DNA from: 21-14-0-10-47-8 sp966211795
GTDB taxonomy: Bacteria > Bdellovibrionota > Bdellovibrionia > Bdellovibrionales > Bdellovibrionaceae
Direction of reading: 5' to 3'
Assembly (NCBI GenBank): GCA_966211795.1
Contig: CBIHNW010000013.1
Location: forward strand, 62,001-126,000
Length of the DNA: 64,000 nucleotides
The first letter of the stretch is position 1; each line of letters starts with the position of its first letter. A model generated the notes under the pieces. The model saw only the letters and a list, made by a program, of their open reading frames with translations, was not told where the DNA came from and made no database searches. Made by a program: the position numbers and the translations under genes. Of the stretch, positions 17,082-26,404 are shown in pieces.

Positions 17082-19361
17082 ATGAAAAAAACTATTTTGT
17101 CAGTGACGGTGTCGACGTTCCTGGCGCAAACCCTGGCCGGCTCTGCCGCAATTGCGCAAGATGAGTTCGGGGATTTCAGCCCCCCACCGCCACCACCCGA
17201 CCTCGGCGGCTCACCATCAGCACCCGGCTCTTTCGGCGGCAACAATTCGGGCGCGGGCTCCAATGGCAGCGCTGCCCCGAAAGAAAACGGCCTGCTCAGC
17301 AAAAATCAAAAAGACAAATTCGCCAAGGCCGCGATCGAAGACATCACGGACGCAAATTTTCCCGAGACGATCGAGTCCTTTGACTTTCCCAATGCCGACA
17401 TCCAAGACATCGTCAAAGCGATCTCGGAACTGACCGGAAAAAACTTTATCATCGATAATGGTTTGCGCGGAAAAATCACGATCATCGCGCCTTCAAAGAT
17501 CACCGTCGCCGAAGCCTACAAAGCATTCTTGTCGGCGCTGGCTATCAACGGTTACGCCATTGTGCCTCAGGGAAAATTCTTAAAAATCCGCTCGGCGCGA
17601 AATGCTCAGCGTGACAGCATCGAAACCTATTCCGGCACGTACTATCCAAATTCGGATCAGATGATCACGCGGATCATTCATTTGAAACACATCTCGGCCG
17701 AAGCCGTGAACCGGGATCTTCGCATCCTGAGCTCGAAAGATGGCGAGATGAGCGTTTACCCGCCCACGAACTCGATCATCCTGTCAGACTATGGCTCGAA
17801 CATCGATCGCGTGATGAAGATCATCAGTCAGTTGGACGTTCCGGGTTTTGAAGATCAATTGGAAGTCATTCCCGTCAAGTACGCCAAAGCCAAAGACATT
17901 GCCGAGCTGATCGATAAAATCGTGAACAAAGGCCAAGGCGGAACGCAGAACACGCGCGGCGGTTTTTCGGCCGGCGTTCCCCGCTTCCCCCGTGCCCAGA
18001 GCACAACCGGATCAGCGGGATCGGCGTATTACATGGTCATCCCGGACGATCGCACCAACACGCTGATCGTGGTCGGTAACAAGGCCGGCATCGCGCGCAT
18101 CAAAAAACTTTTAGCCCAGCTCGATTTCCGCATTCGTCCCGAAGACGCCGGTGGCGTTTACGTTTATTACGTCCGCAATGGTGACGCTAAGAAAATCGCC
18201 GCCACCTTGCAAGGTGTGGCGAAAGATGCCGCCCCCAAACCAGCCGGTGGCGCTGGTGGACCGGGCGCTCCGGCCATCCTGGCTCCGACGGGTGGAATCC
18301 AAGCCCCGCAGGAAATTTTCGGTGGCGACGTGAAAATTCAAGCTGACGAAGGCACCAACTCTTTGGTGATTGTGGCCAGCAAACAGGATTACGAAGTCGT
18401 CCTGACCCTGCTCAAGAAGATCGACATCCCACGCGATCAGGTTTACGTCGAAGCCGTCATCATGGAAATGAAGTCGACCGATGCGATGGATTACCAAATC
18501 GGCTATTTCAAATTTGATAAGTCAGGCGCGAAATCAGGATTCAACGGCTTTCAGGGAAACACTTTGAATAGCTTGCTCACGCCGACGGGCGGCTCGGGCA
18601 CGATTTTGGGATTCGGTAGCGGCGATACGCTCGAAGTTCCGTCCGCTCCGGGAAGCGCGACCAAGATCACCGTTTCTTCCGTCTTGGGTCTCGTGAACTT
18701 CTTAAAATCCAACCAAAACGCCAACATTCTTTCGACTCCGCAACTTTTGGCGCTGGATGCGCAAGAAGCTTTGATCGAAGTCGGTGATAAAGTCGTTACC
18801 GGCTCGTCCGCTCAGGGCGGCGCCAACGGTGCGAACCCGGTCATCACTCCGACCTTTGAAGACGCGACGATCCAGCTGAAGATCAAGCCTTTCATCAGCC
18901 CGACCACGAACACGATTCGCATGGAGCTTAAATCCAACATCAAGCAGCTGTCGGTTGCCAAAACTCCGCCGGCGTTCGAGCAAACGACCCAACCGCTGGC
19001 AACCCGCAAATTGGAAACGAATATCGTGGTTCGCAATGGCGACACCGCGGTTCTCGGGGGCTTGATGAAGGAAGACGATGTGGAACGCATCACCAAGGTT
19101 CCTTTGTTGGGTGACATCCCGATCCTGGGATGGCTCTTCAAATCACGCTCGGCTTCCAAAGAGAAAACAAACATGCTAATCTTCCTGACACCAAAAATTG
19201 TGCGCACTCCTCACGACGCGGATCAATTGTTGGGTGAGAAAATCGATCAGCGCCAGGATTACATCAAGAGCATCGGCGGTCGCGATCCGTACGGATTCAA
19301 AGTGGACGAGATCCAAAAGAAACGAGCTCATAAACCTGCTGGCAATGACGAAACGAATTGA
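17082..19361 (+). CDS. gspD: Type II secretion outer-membrane secretin GspD
   Basis: 759 residues. A signal peptide (FLAQTLAGSAAIA-Q) and a Pro/Gly/Ser-rich stretch (about 28-65) precede N0 (SFDFPNADIQDIVKAISELTGKNFIIDN), repeated N1-N3 domains with a Gly/Ala-rich insertion (about 388-410), and the secretin barrel with VPLLGDIPILGWLFKSRS near residues 670-687. It forms the outer-membrane channel. The last 25 residues (RAHKPAGNDETN) are polar and might engage a pilotin. It follows gspC after 50 bp. Confidence 0.95.
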   Translation: MKKTILSVTVSTFLAQTLAGSAAIAQDEFGDFSPPPPPPDLGGSPSAPGSFGGNNSGAGSNGSAAPKENGLLSKNQKDKFAKAAIEDITDANFPETIESFDFPNADIQDIVKAISELTGKNFIIDNGLRGKITIIAPSKITVAEAYKAFLSALAINGYAIVPQGKFLKIRSARNAQRDSIETYSGTYYPNSDQMITRIIHLKHISAEAVNRDLRILSSKDGEMSVYPPTNSIILSDYGSNIDRVMKIISQLDVPGFEDQLEVIPVKYAKAKDIAELIDKIVNKGQGGTQNTRGGFSAGVPRFPRAQSTTGSAGSAYYMVIPDDRTNTLIVVGNKAGIARIKKLLAQLDFRIRPEDAGGVYVYYVRNGDAKKIAATLQGVAKDAAPKPAGGAGGPGAPAILAPTGGIQAPQEIFGGDVKIQADEGTNSLVIVASKQDYEVVLTLLKKIDIPRDQVYVEAVIMEMKSTDAMDYQIGYFKFDKSGAKSGFNGFQGNTLNSLLTPTGGSGTILGFGSGDTLEVPSAPGSATKITVSSVLGLVNFLKSNQNANILSTPQLLALDAQEALIEVGDKVVTGSSAQGGANGANPVITPTFEDATIQLKIKPFISPTTNTIRMELKSNIKQLSVAKTPPAFEQTTQPLATRKLETNIVVRNGDTAVLGGLMKEDDVERITKVPLLGDIPILGWLFKSRSASKEKTNMLIFLTPKIVRTPHDADQLLGEKIDQRQDYIKSIGGRDPYGFKVDEIQKKRAHKPAGNDETN

Positions 19362-19386
19362 TGCTTAAACTCAAGGAAGTAGGCTG

Positions 19387-21078
19387 ATGGCAGCACTGGA
19401 TGTTCCAAATATATTATCGAAAACGACAAGCCTTTCGGCCGAGCAGATCAAAAGCGTGCTCGAGAACCCGGCTTTAAATGGAACATCCACGATCGGCGAA
19501 ACTTTGGCCGAGAAAGACTTCTCGACCGCCGACGATCTGGTCGCCGACCTCTGCAAAGAGATGGGTGTCGAATTCATCAAGGACATCCCCGTCAATGACA
19601 TCTCGGTGGATTTGATTCGGGATCTGCCGATCAATTACGCCAAACAGTATTCGATCCTGCCCTTCAAAGAAGAAAACGACGTGGTCATCGCCCTCACCGC
19701 CAATCCGGTGAACATGAAAGCGATGGACGATCTGCGCGTGATTTTTGGCAAGCGCATCCGTCCGCTCGTGTCGACCTCGCCGAAAATTCAAGACGCCATC
19801 AACAAGGTCTACGAAAAAAGCACGGCCAATCTGGCGGGCCTGGATGACATCGAAGAAGAAGATTACGATCTCGACGATCCGATCGTCGATCTGCTCGAAG
19901 CCGGTGAAGACGATGCGCCGGTGATCAAGCTGGTGAACTCGCTGCTCTTTCGTGCGGTGAAAGAAAAAGCGTCCGATATTCACATCGAGCCTTACGAAAA
20001 AGACATGTCGGTGCGCTTTCGCATTGACGGTATTTTGTTCGACATTTTCAAACCACCCAAGAAACTGCAAAACGCCATCACCTCGCGTCTCAAGGTCATG
20101 GCGAACTTGAACATCGCCGAAAAACGTCTGCCCCAGGATGGTCGCATCCCCTTGAAAGTCGGCGGTAAGGACATCGATATTCGTATGAACTTGGTGCCCA
20201 CCGCGCACGGCGAGCGAATCGTCATGCGTCTTCAAGATAGATCCAACGTCGTCTTGGAGCTTGAGCAATTGGGTTTTTCCGATGAAAGTCTGACCATCAT
20301 TTCAGATCTCGTCGATCGCACTTACGGCATCTTGCTGGTAACGGGTCCCACGGGCTCCGGAAAATCGACGACTCTTTATGGTTGCCTGACAAAGCTCAAT
20401 AAACCGGACGTGAATATCCTGACCGTTGAAGATCCGGTCGAGCAACGAATTCACGGCATCGGCCAGGTGCAGGTGAATTCGAAAATTGGACTGACCTTTG
20501 CGGCCGGCCTTCGCGCCTTCCTTCGTCAAGATCCCGACACCATCATGGTGGGTGAGATTCGTGACTTGGAAACGGCCGAGCTTGCCATCAATGCCTCGCT
20601 CACGGGTCACTTGGTTCTCTCGACGATCCACGCCAATGACTCGGCTGGTGCCTTTCCCCGTCTGATCGATATCGGCGCCGAGCCTTTCTTGATCGCCACT
20701 TCGATCTTGGGCATCATCGCCCAGCGTCTGGTGCGTGTGTTGTGTCCGCATTGCAAAATCAAACATGAACCATCGGATTTCCAATTGAACACCCTGGGCA
20801 TCACGCGAGAGCAAGCCCGCGCCGGCAACATCCACAAGGCGGTTGGCTGCAATCAGTGCAATCAAAAAGGCTACGTGGGTCGAACGACGATTGCCGAGCT
20901 GATGGTCATCAATGATGAAATCCGCTCGCTCGTGATGCAGCGTAAAGACGGTAATACGATCCGCAAGGCGGCGGTCAACGGTGGCATGAAAACCTTCCGC
21001 GACCACGGCATCCAAAAAGTCTTAAGCGGCATCACGACCATCGAAGAACTGGTTTCAAATACTCAGTTGGACATGTAA
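19387..21078 (+). CDS. gspE: Type II secretion ATPase GspE
   Basis: 563 residues. Walker A GPTGSGKSTT (about 319-328), Asp box DPVEQRIHGIGQVQVN, Walker B-like DPDTIMVGEIRD and His box HLVLSTIHANDS are all present, together with the zinc tetracysteine element VLCPHC ... GCNQC. The N-terminal region is the N1E-type domain that docks on GspL. It powers pseudopilus assembly from the cytoplasm. It follows gspD after 25 bp with an AAGGAAG ribosome site. Confidence 0.95.
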   Translation: MAALDVPNILSKTTSLSAEQIKSVLENPALNGTSTIGETLAEKDFSTADDLVADLCKEMGVEFIKDIPVNDISVDLIRDLPINYAKQYSILPFKEENDVVIALTANPVNMKAMDDLRVIFGKRIRPLVSTSPKIQDAINKVYEKSTANLAGLDDIEEEDYDLDDPIVDLLEAGEDDAPVIKLVNSLLFRAVKEKASDIHIEPYEKDMSVRFRIDGILFDIFKPPKKLQNAITSRLKVMANLNIAEKRLPQDGRIPLKVGGKDIDIRMNLVPTAHGERIVMRLQDRSNVVLELEQLGFSDESLTIISDLVDRTYGILLVTGPTGSGKSTTLYGCLTKLNKPDVNILTVEDPVEQRIHGIGQVQVNSKIGLTFAAGLRAFLRQDPDTIMVGEIRDLETAELAINASLTGHLVLSTIHANDSAGAFPRLIDIGAEPFLIATSILGIIAQRLVRVLCPHCKIKHEPSDFQLNTLGITREQARAGNIHKAVGCNQCNQKGYVGRTTIAELMVINDEIRSLVMQRKDGNTIRKAAVNGGMKTFRDHGIQKVLSGITTIEELVSNTQLDM

Positions 21079-21330
21079 GCGACACCCGACTTCGACCGAA
21101 GCGGGTTCGTGGTGATCAAATCTCAACGTCGCGAATTCTGACAGCGGTGGCTCTTCCATGAAATGTCGGTAAATTGGCAAAATTTCCAGTTTATCGACAT
21201 TCGAAAAAGGCCCCTGAGGCAGCTTCAAGCCAAATCCAATATGTTGGGCAAAAAACCAATATATTGGACTTCGTCCCAAAGAGGTAGATACACCGCTTGC
21301 CCGCGGGCGCAATTCTGAGCACAATGAAAT
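21079..21330. other. gspE-gspF spacer
   Basis: 252 bp, the largest gap inside the cluster. It begins with a short hairpin (ACCCG ... CGGGT, about 21085-21107) and contains the double palindrome annotated at 21235. It could carry a secondary promoter for gspF-N. Confidence 0.4.
21235..21268. promoter_or_regulatory. Tandem palindromes CCAATATRTTGG upstream of gspF
   Basis: TCCAATATGTTGG (21235-21247) and CCAATATATTGGA (21256-21268) are separated by GCAAAAAA. Each half is itself a palindrome, and together they form a 13-bp inverted repeat with one mismatch. Symmetry of this type suits a dimeric transcription factor, or an RNA hairpin in the gspE-gspF transcript. No T-run follows. Confidence 0.45.
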
Positions 21331-22554
21331 ATGCCTATTTTTGAATATCGCGGCCTGACCAAAGCTGGAAAAAACGTCAAAGGAAATATCGACGCCGAGA
21401 ACCTGCGGGCGGCGCGCGCGAAACTTAAAAAAGACAATATTTTCGTTGTCGACATTCGCGACAAGAAAAAGGCTTCGGATTCTTCGACCAAGAAAAAACG
21501 CGGTGGTAAAACTGGCGCCGTCAACGTCGCCGATCTCGCCCTGATGACCCGACAGCTCGCCACATTGATCAAAGCGAACATTCCGCTGGTCGATGCGCTG
21601 ACGGCCGTTTCCGAGCAAGTGGAAAATCCAAGCCTGCAAGTCGCGATTGCGGATTGCAAAAACATGGTCAACGAAGGTTCCACTTTTCATAAAGCCTTGA
21701 GCAAGTACCCGACGATTTTCAGCAACATTTACATCTCGATGGTGGAAGCGGGCGAGATGTCCGGAACATTGGACTTGATTTTGATTCGTCTGGCCGAATT
21801 TACCGAGGCCGCCAACGAGCTTCGCGCCAAGGTGAAAAGTGCCCTCACCTATCCGGTCATCATGTTGGTTGTGACCATGGGTCTTTTGAGTTTCCTTTTT
21901 ATTTTCGTCATCCCGAAGATGGTCACCGTTTTCGAAAGCTTTCCGAACATGCATCTACCTTGGTACACCGAACTGATCATCGGTATCAGCGGAATCATGG
22001 TGAACTATTGGTACGGCTTTTTGATCATCGGTGGGGCTTCGTACTATGTTTTTACCACCTGGAAAAAAACTCCGGAGGGTAAAAAACGTTGGGACGCGAT
22101 TTCGCTGAAGCTTCCGTTATTCGGCCCGGTCAATCGCATGGTCGGCGTCGCTCGCTTCACGCGCACTTTGGCGACCCTGCTGAATGGTGGTGTGCCGATG
22201 CTCAACGCCATGCAGATCGTTCGCAACGTCGTCGATAACGATATTCTAGCGCAAGCGATTGACGATGCCCGCGGCAATATCTCCGAGGGGGAATCGATTG
22301 CCGGTCCTTTGAAAAAGTCCGGACAGTTCCCGCCCATCGTCATCCATATGGTGAACATTGGTGAAAAAACAGGCGATCTGGAAAACATGCTGGTGCAGGT
22401 TTCGGATGCCTATGACTTTCAGGTTAAGAACAAGCTCGAGTCCTTTACCGGCCTGATGGGCCCGGTCGTCCTGGTGCTGATGGGCTTTGCCATCGGTGTT
22501 ATTGTCTTCTCCGTGATGATTCCGATGTTCGAAATGACCAATATGGCCGGATGA
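21331..22554 (+). CDS. gspF: Type II secretion inner-membrane platform protein GspF
   Basis: 407 residues, the family's usual length. It starts MPIFEYRGLTKAGKNVKG and carries two copies of the GspF domain, each with a RQLATLIKANIPLVDAL/TRTLATLLNGGVPMLNAM-type motif, and membrane spans near 172-190, 220-240 and 376-400. It forms the core of the inner-membrane platform on which the pseudopilus is built. Confidence 0.95.
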   Translation: MPIFEYRGLTKAGKNVKGNIDAENLRAARAKLKKDNIFVVDIRDKKKASDSSTKKKRGGKTGAVNVADLALMTRQLATLIKANIPLVDALTAVSEQVENPSLQVAIADCKNMVNEGSTFHKALSKYPTIFSNIYISMVEAGEMSGTLDLILIRLAEFTEAANELRAKVKSALTYPVIMLVVTMGLLSFLFIFVIPKMVTVFESFPNMHLPWYTELIIGISGIMVNYWYGFLIIGGASYYVFTTWKKTPEGKKRWDAISLKLPLFGPVNRMVGVARFTRTLATLLNGGVPMLNAMQIVRNVVDNDILAQAIDDARGNISEGESIAGPLKKSGQFPPIVIHMVNIGEKTGDLENMLVQVSDAYDFQVKNKLESFTGLMGPVVLVLMGFAIGVIVFSVMIPMFEMTNMAG

Positions 22555-22629
22555 TTCAACGCTTCAATGGTATCTTGATTCCTTAAAATGCTCCATGCTA
22601 GGTGCTCTAAAAGATTGGGAGAAGAACCG

Positions 22630-23040
22630 ATGCAAAAACTGAAAAATTCTCGTGGTATGACATTGTTGGAAATCATGATCGTCCTGGCGATCTTGGGAAG
22701 CTTGATGGCGGTCCTGTTGCCACAATTCATGGGCGCGCAAGATAAAGCCAAGGTCAAAGAGACCGGCATCATCATGGGTCAGCTGATCAACTCTCTGAAC
22801 ACTTATTACACCGACTGCGGAAAATATCCTGAATCTTTGGAAGGTCTCGTCAAGCCCGACGCTTCCTGCGCCAACTGGGGCCCAGAACCTTACCGCAAAA
22901 GCATTCCGAACGATCCATGGGGAACTCCATTTCAATATTCGGTTGAAGGAACCAGCTTCGTGATCAAGAGCTTCGGTAAAGATAAAAAAGAAGGCGGAGA
23001 CGGTTACGGAAAAGACATTTCGTCGGAAGACATGCAATAA
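22630..23040 (+). CDS. gspG: Major pseudopilin GspG
   Basis: 136 residues from the ATG at 22630, giving a short leader before the prepilin peptidase site (SRG-MTLLEIMIVLAILGSLMAVL). The body has the GspG features CGKYPESLEGL, DPWGTPFQYS and a late FGKDKKEGGDGYGKDIS, the calcium-loop region. It polymerises into the pseudopilus after cleavage and N-methylation. The prepilin peptidase GspO is not in this window. Confidence 0.95.
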   Translation: MQKLKNSRGMTLLEIMIVLAILGSLMAVLLPQFMGAQDKAKVKETGIIMGQLINSLNTYYTDCGKYPESLEGLVKPDASCANWGPEPYRKSIPNDPWGTPFQYSVEGTSFVIKSFGKDKKEGGDGYGKDISSEDMQ

Positions 23041-23043
23041 GGT

Positions 23044-23631
23044 TTGAATTCGCAAAAAGGCTTCTCACTCTTAGAGGTCATGATCGTTCTCGCCATTCTT
23101 GGCGGACTCGTGGCCATCGGTCTGCCCAAGATTCAGGGGCAAAAGAATAAAATCAAATCAGTGGTGCGGCAGATGGCGACCCTCTCTCGGGAGGTTCGCA
23201 ATCACGCGCGCTTAAAGCGCATGACCTACCGGATTGCTTTTCACCTCGACGAGAAAAAACCGACCTATTGGCTCGAGGCCGCTCCGGGAAATGTCGTCAT
23301 CCCTTCCGAAGCCACTTATGAAAAAATGCAGCACATGGACGAAAAAGAACGTCCAGCCAATCCCTTTCAAAAGGTCGATAAGCCTTTAAAGGGCGAGAAA
23401 GAACTTCCGAGCGGCATTCGCTTTAAAAGCATCGAAACTCCGTCTCACCGCGAGCCTGTGACGGATGGCATAGCCTACATTTACTACACCCCCGAAGGCT
23501 TGGTCGAAAAAGCTGTCATTCAGATCAATAATGATTCCGGCGTGACTTGGTCGTTGATTTTGAACCCGCTCACAGGGCAGGCTGATATAGTCGACAAACC
23601 GATATTTCTGAAGGATTTGAAGTTTGAATAA
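23044..23631 (+). CDS. gspH: Minor pseudopilin GspH
   Basis: 195 residues starting at a TTG with AAGG from the gspG end just upstream. The prepilin motif QKG-FSLLEVMIVLAILGGLVAIGLP is at residues 4-30. The globular part is divergent, as usual for GspH. Its position between gspG and gspI fixes the name. Its end overlaps the gspI start by 8 bp. Confidence 0.88.
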   Translation: MNSQKGFSLLEVMIVLAILGGLVAIGLPKIQGQKNKIKSVVRQMATLSREVRNHARLKRMTYRIAFHLDEKKPTYWLEAAPGNVVIPSEATYEKMQHMDEKERPANPFQKVDKPLKGEKELPSGIRFKSIETPSHREPVTDGIAYIYYTPEGLVEKAVIQINNDSGVTWSLILNPLTGQADIVDKPIFLKDLKFE

Positions 23632-24166
23632 AACCTCGAGATCCAATGGCCCGCGAAAGCTTCTCCGCAAGAAGGGCTTTACGCTGCTGGAGACCTTGCT
23701 GGCTGTTGTTATTTTATCTAGCGCCTTGCTGCTGCTGACCAATTCTTGGGGTGGCAGCTACATGCGAATCCGCAAAACCCAGCGGCAATTCGAAGTCGCG
23801 GCTTTGCTTGAAAGAAAAATGACGGACGTTGAAATCGAGTACCGCGGAAAATCCTTGGACGAAATCCAAGACGAGCGCGGACCCGAAGAAATCGGTGAAG
23901 ACTACCCCCAGTACCAATGGAAAATGACCTCGCGAAAACTCGAGCTCCCCGACATCTCTTCCACTCTCGCATCGAAAGAAGGCGGGGCTGATGCCTTCAC
24001 CATGGGACTGGTGAAGCAACTGTCGGAAGGACTTTCAAAAGCCGTCAAAGAGGTCACGGTCACCATCATTTACACCGAAGCAAAGCAAAAGCCGCTCGAG
24101 TATTCAGTGACCACTTACTTTGTCGATTTTGATAAAGAGATGCAGATGGGAATGCCAACGCAATGA
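23624..24166 (+). CDS. gspI: Minor pseudopilin GspI
   Basis: 180 residues from a TTG overlapping the end of gspH. A leader of about 17 residues precedes KKG-FTLLETLLAVVILSSALLLL. GspI is part of the pseudopilus tip with GspJ and GspK. A later conserved patch reads ALLERKMTDVEIEYRG. It shares ATGA with gspJ, so the two are translationally coupled. Confidence 0.88.
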   Translation: MNKTSRSNGPRKLLRKKGFTLLETLLAVVILSSALLLLTNSWGGSYMRIRKTQRQFEVAALLERKMTDVEIEYRGKSLDEIQDERGPEEIGEDYPQYQWKMTSRKLELPDISSTLASKEGGADAFTMGLVKQLSEGLSKAVKEVTVTIIYTEAKQKPLEYSVTTYFVDFDKEMQMGMPTQ

Positions 24167-25095
24167 CGTCACGAAAAGGATTTACTCTTTTAGAAGTGAT
24201 GATTGTTTTGGTGATCATGGCCACCCTGTCGGTGCTGTCGAGCCAAAGCATCCAGCAGGCAATCAAAAACAAAATCAAAATTCAAACCCAGGTGCAGGAT
24301 ATGTCCGAGGTTCGGGACGCTTTAAAGGTCATCGAGCGGGACGTGAATTTGGCTTTTCATTATTCTGATCTTGAAACCGAGCTGAAGGACATGATCAAGA
24401 AAAAGCGCGTCGAGCAGTCTAAGGGCACACCGCAAGCCGGCGGCATCACGACGACCACCACGACCCAGCCAGGCACGCCGGCGCCAGCCGTCTACAACCC
24501 GAACGATCCCAATGATCCTTTGAATAAAAAAGCGGTGGATCGCATTGATCCCGTCACCAATTTCGTGGGACACGAGAACGAAGTTTTCTTTCCGACTTTG
24601 AACTCTTCGCGATTGAATGAAGGAACCCAGCAGGCGGACTTCATCAAGGTCGGTTACGTCTTGCAATCCTGCAAACGACCCGGTCAAGAGACCGCCAGCA
24701 AATCCTGCTTGGTTCGAAAAAGTTCAAACGTCGTCGAAGGCGATATCACCAAACAGGAAGACGGCGTGATTTTGCTGACGGACGTCAGTGAATTCAAACT
24801 GCGCTACTTTGGTAAAGGCAAACAGGACTGGGTCAATGATTGGAATTCGGAAACCGGTGATGGTCAGATCAAAAACCGATTTCCCGATGCGGTCGAAATT
24901 TCTTTGACCGTCGAAAAGGGCAACACAGACAAGAAAAAGAAAATTTCCATGCAGCTCGTGGTGCCGATCCGCTTTCCGAACAATTACGCTCAGGATGCGG
25001 CCAACAATCAGGCCCAGCAACAACAACAGCAACAAAATCAGGGCATTCCCGGCGGCGCGAATCCGAATGATCCGAGCGGAGGATTTGGCAAATGA
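24163..25095 (+). CDS. gspJ: Minor pseudopilin GspJ
   Basis: 310 residues with the motif SRKG-FTLLEVMIVLVIMATLSVL right at the N-terminus. Longer than many GspJ because of a Thr/Pro-rich insertion (TTTTTQPGTPAPAVYNPND, about 93-111) and a Gln/Asn/Gly-rich tail (NNQAQQQQQQQNQGIPGG, from about 280). Overlaps gspI and gspK by 4 bp each. A tip-complex component. Confidence 0.88.
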   Translation: MTSRKGFTLLEVMIVLVIMATLSVLSSQSIQQAIKNKIKIQTQVQDMSEVRDALKVIERDVNLAFHYSDLETELKDMIKKKRVEQSKGTPQAGGITTTTTTQPGTPAPAVYNPNDPNDPLNKKAVDRIDPVTNFVGHENEVFFPTLNSSRLNEGTQQADFIKVGYVLQSCKRPGQETASKSCLVRKSSNVVEGDITKQEDGVILLTDVSEFKLRYFGKGKQDWVNDWNSETGDGQIKNRFPDAVEISLTVEKGNTDKKKKISMQLVVPIRFPNNYAQDAANNQAQQQQQQQNQGIPGGANPNDPSGGFGK

Positions 25096-26348
25096 AATTC
25101 ACCCGCAATCTGCTAGGACGAAAAAATCAAAAGGGCGTGGCCTTATTGCTCGCAACCTTTACGGTCGTGATCATCACCTATTTGGTCAGCGAAATTTTGT
25201 ACGACACGAATGTTGAATACATCGTCAACTCGCAGGCGATCAATCGTCTGAAGGCTTACTATGCGGCGAGATCGGGTCTGCAAATCAGCTTGCTGCGGAT
25301 CAAGGTGTACAACAAAGTTCAACAACAGTTTGGCGCCGCCATTCCGGCCGAGCAGAAAAAAATGCTCGAGATGATCTGGCAATTTCCATTGTCTTGGCCG
25401 CCCATGGTCCCCGAAGGAGCTTCCGGCGTCGACAAGGACATGATCAAAGATAAGATCAAAGAGTCCGCGATGGACGCGGTCTACGTCACCAGCATTTCGG
25501 ACGAAGGTTCAAAAATTGATGTCAATGACCTGGGCTCTCCTTCGAAGGGACTTCGCGATGTCACGCGCAAGCTCTTGATGCAGATTTTCGAAAATCGCTT
25601 TAAAAATGACGAGCAATGGGCGCGCGCCAACGAAGGGCTCGAGTACGAAAAGGTCATCAACAACATGATCGACTGGGTGGATCTGGATTCCGTCGGCGTC
25701 ACCGGCGCGGACGAACATTCGGTGTACGGCAATATGACCATGGAAAAACCCTACCCACCCAATCGCTCATTTCGCACCGTCGAAGAAATTCGCATGGTGG
25801 CCGGTATGACCGAAGAAATATACGATATGCTGAAGGATCGCATCACCGTTTACGGCACCCACGCGATCAATCCCAACCATGCCTCGGGCGATGTCATCAA
25901 GGCTTTGGATGTGTCGTTGAACGATGAGGTGGTCAATAAAATTTTATCTCGGCGAAATGATCCGGATAAAGGGCCCTTTAAAGATGAAAAAGATTTCTGG
26001 GGTTTCGTCAATGCGGAAGGCGGAAACGTCTCGGAAGAAACGCAGAAGTCCATCCCCCTGATCTTCACCCAGGTCACCAATTTTCGCATTCGCTCGACCG
26101 GCGAATATGCGGGCGCAAACCGCGAGATCGAAGCCGTTGTTTTTGATTTTAGCAGTGCCGCTAAAACCGTCGCCACCCGTTTGCAAAGCGAGGCCAATGT
26201 CGCTGCCAACGGCAAGGATCCCAACGAAGGCGATGCGAATGCAAAAAGCCCAGGTGCTGGCGCCGGCAAGACTGGAAATACGGCAAATAAATCCAATGAA
26301 CCGCTTCCCAAAGGACCTCCGCGAATTGTATACTTTATCGAGAGATAA
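25092..26348 (+). CDS. gspK: Minor pseudopilin GspK
   Basis: 418 residues. The N-terminus QKG-VALLLATFTVVIITYLVSEIL lacks the Glu5 of other pseudopilins, as is normal for GspK. The large periplasmic part includes NNMIDWVDLDSVGV, FRTVEEIRMVAGMTEEIYDMLKD and VNPNHA-like repeats of the GspK family. It is thought to cap the pseudopilus. The C-terminus carries an added Ala/Gly/Asn-rich tail. Confidence 0.9.
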   Translation: MKFTRNLLGRKNQKGVALLLATFTVVIITYLVSEILYDTNVEYIVNSQAINRLKAYYAARSGLQISLLRIKVYNKVQQQFGAAIPAEQKKMLEMIWQFPLSWPPMVPEGASGVDKDMIKDKIKESAMDAVYVTSISDEGSKIDVNDLGSPSKGLRDVTRKLLMQIFENRFKNDEQWARANEGLEYEKVINNMIDWVDLDSVGVTGADEHSVYGNMTMEKPYPPNRSFRTVEEIRMVAGMTEEIYDMLKDRITVYGTHAINPNHASGDVIKALDVSLNDEVVNKILSRRNDPDKGPFKDEKDFWGFVNAEGGNVSEETQKSIPLIFTQVTNFRIRSTGEYAGANREIEAVVFDFSSAAKTVATRLQSEANVAANGKDPNEGDANAKSPGAGAGKTGNTANKSNEPLPKGPPRIVYFIER

Positions 26349-26404
26349 GCTGTGTCGCGGCCCAGCCGCACAGAGAGCAGTAAAGAAACTCATGGAGGGG
26401 CTTC

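Noticed and set aside
21055..21954. 299-codon minus-strand open frame
   Set aside because: Opposite gspF with no ribosome site; product has no family features.
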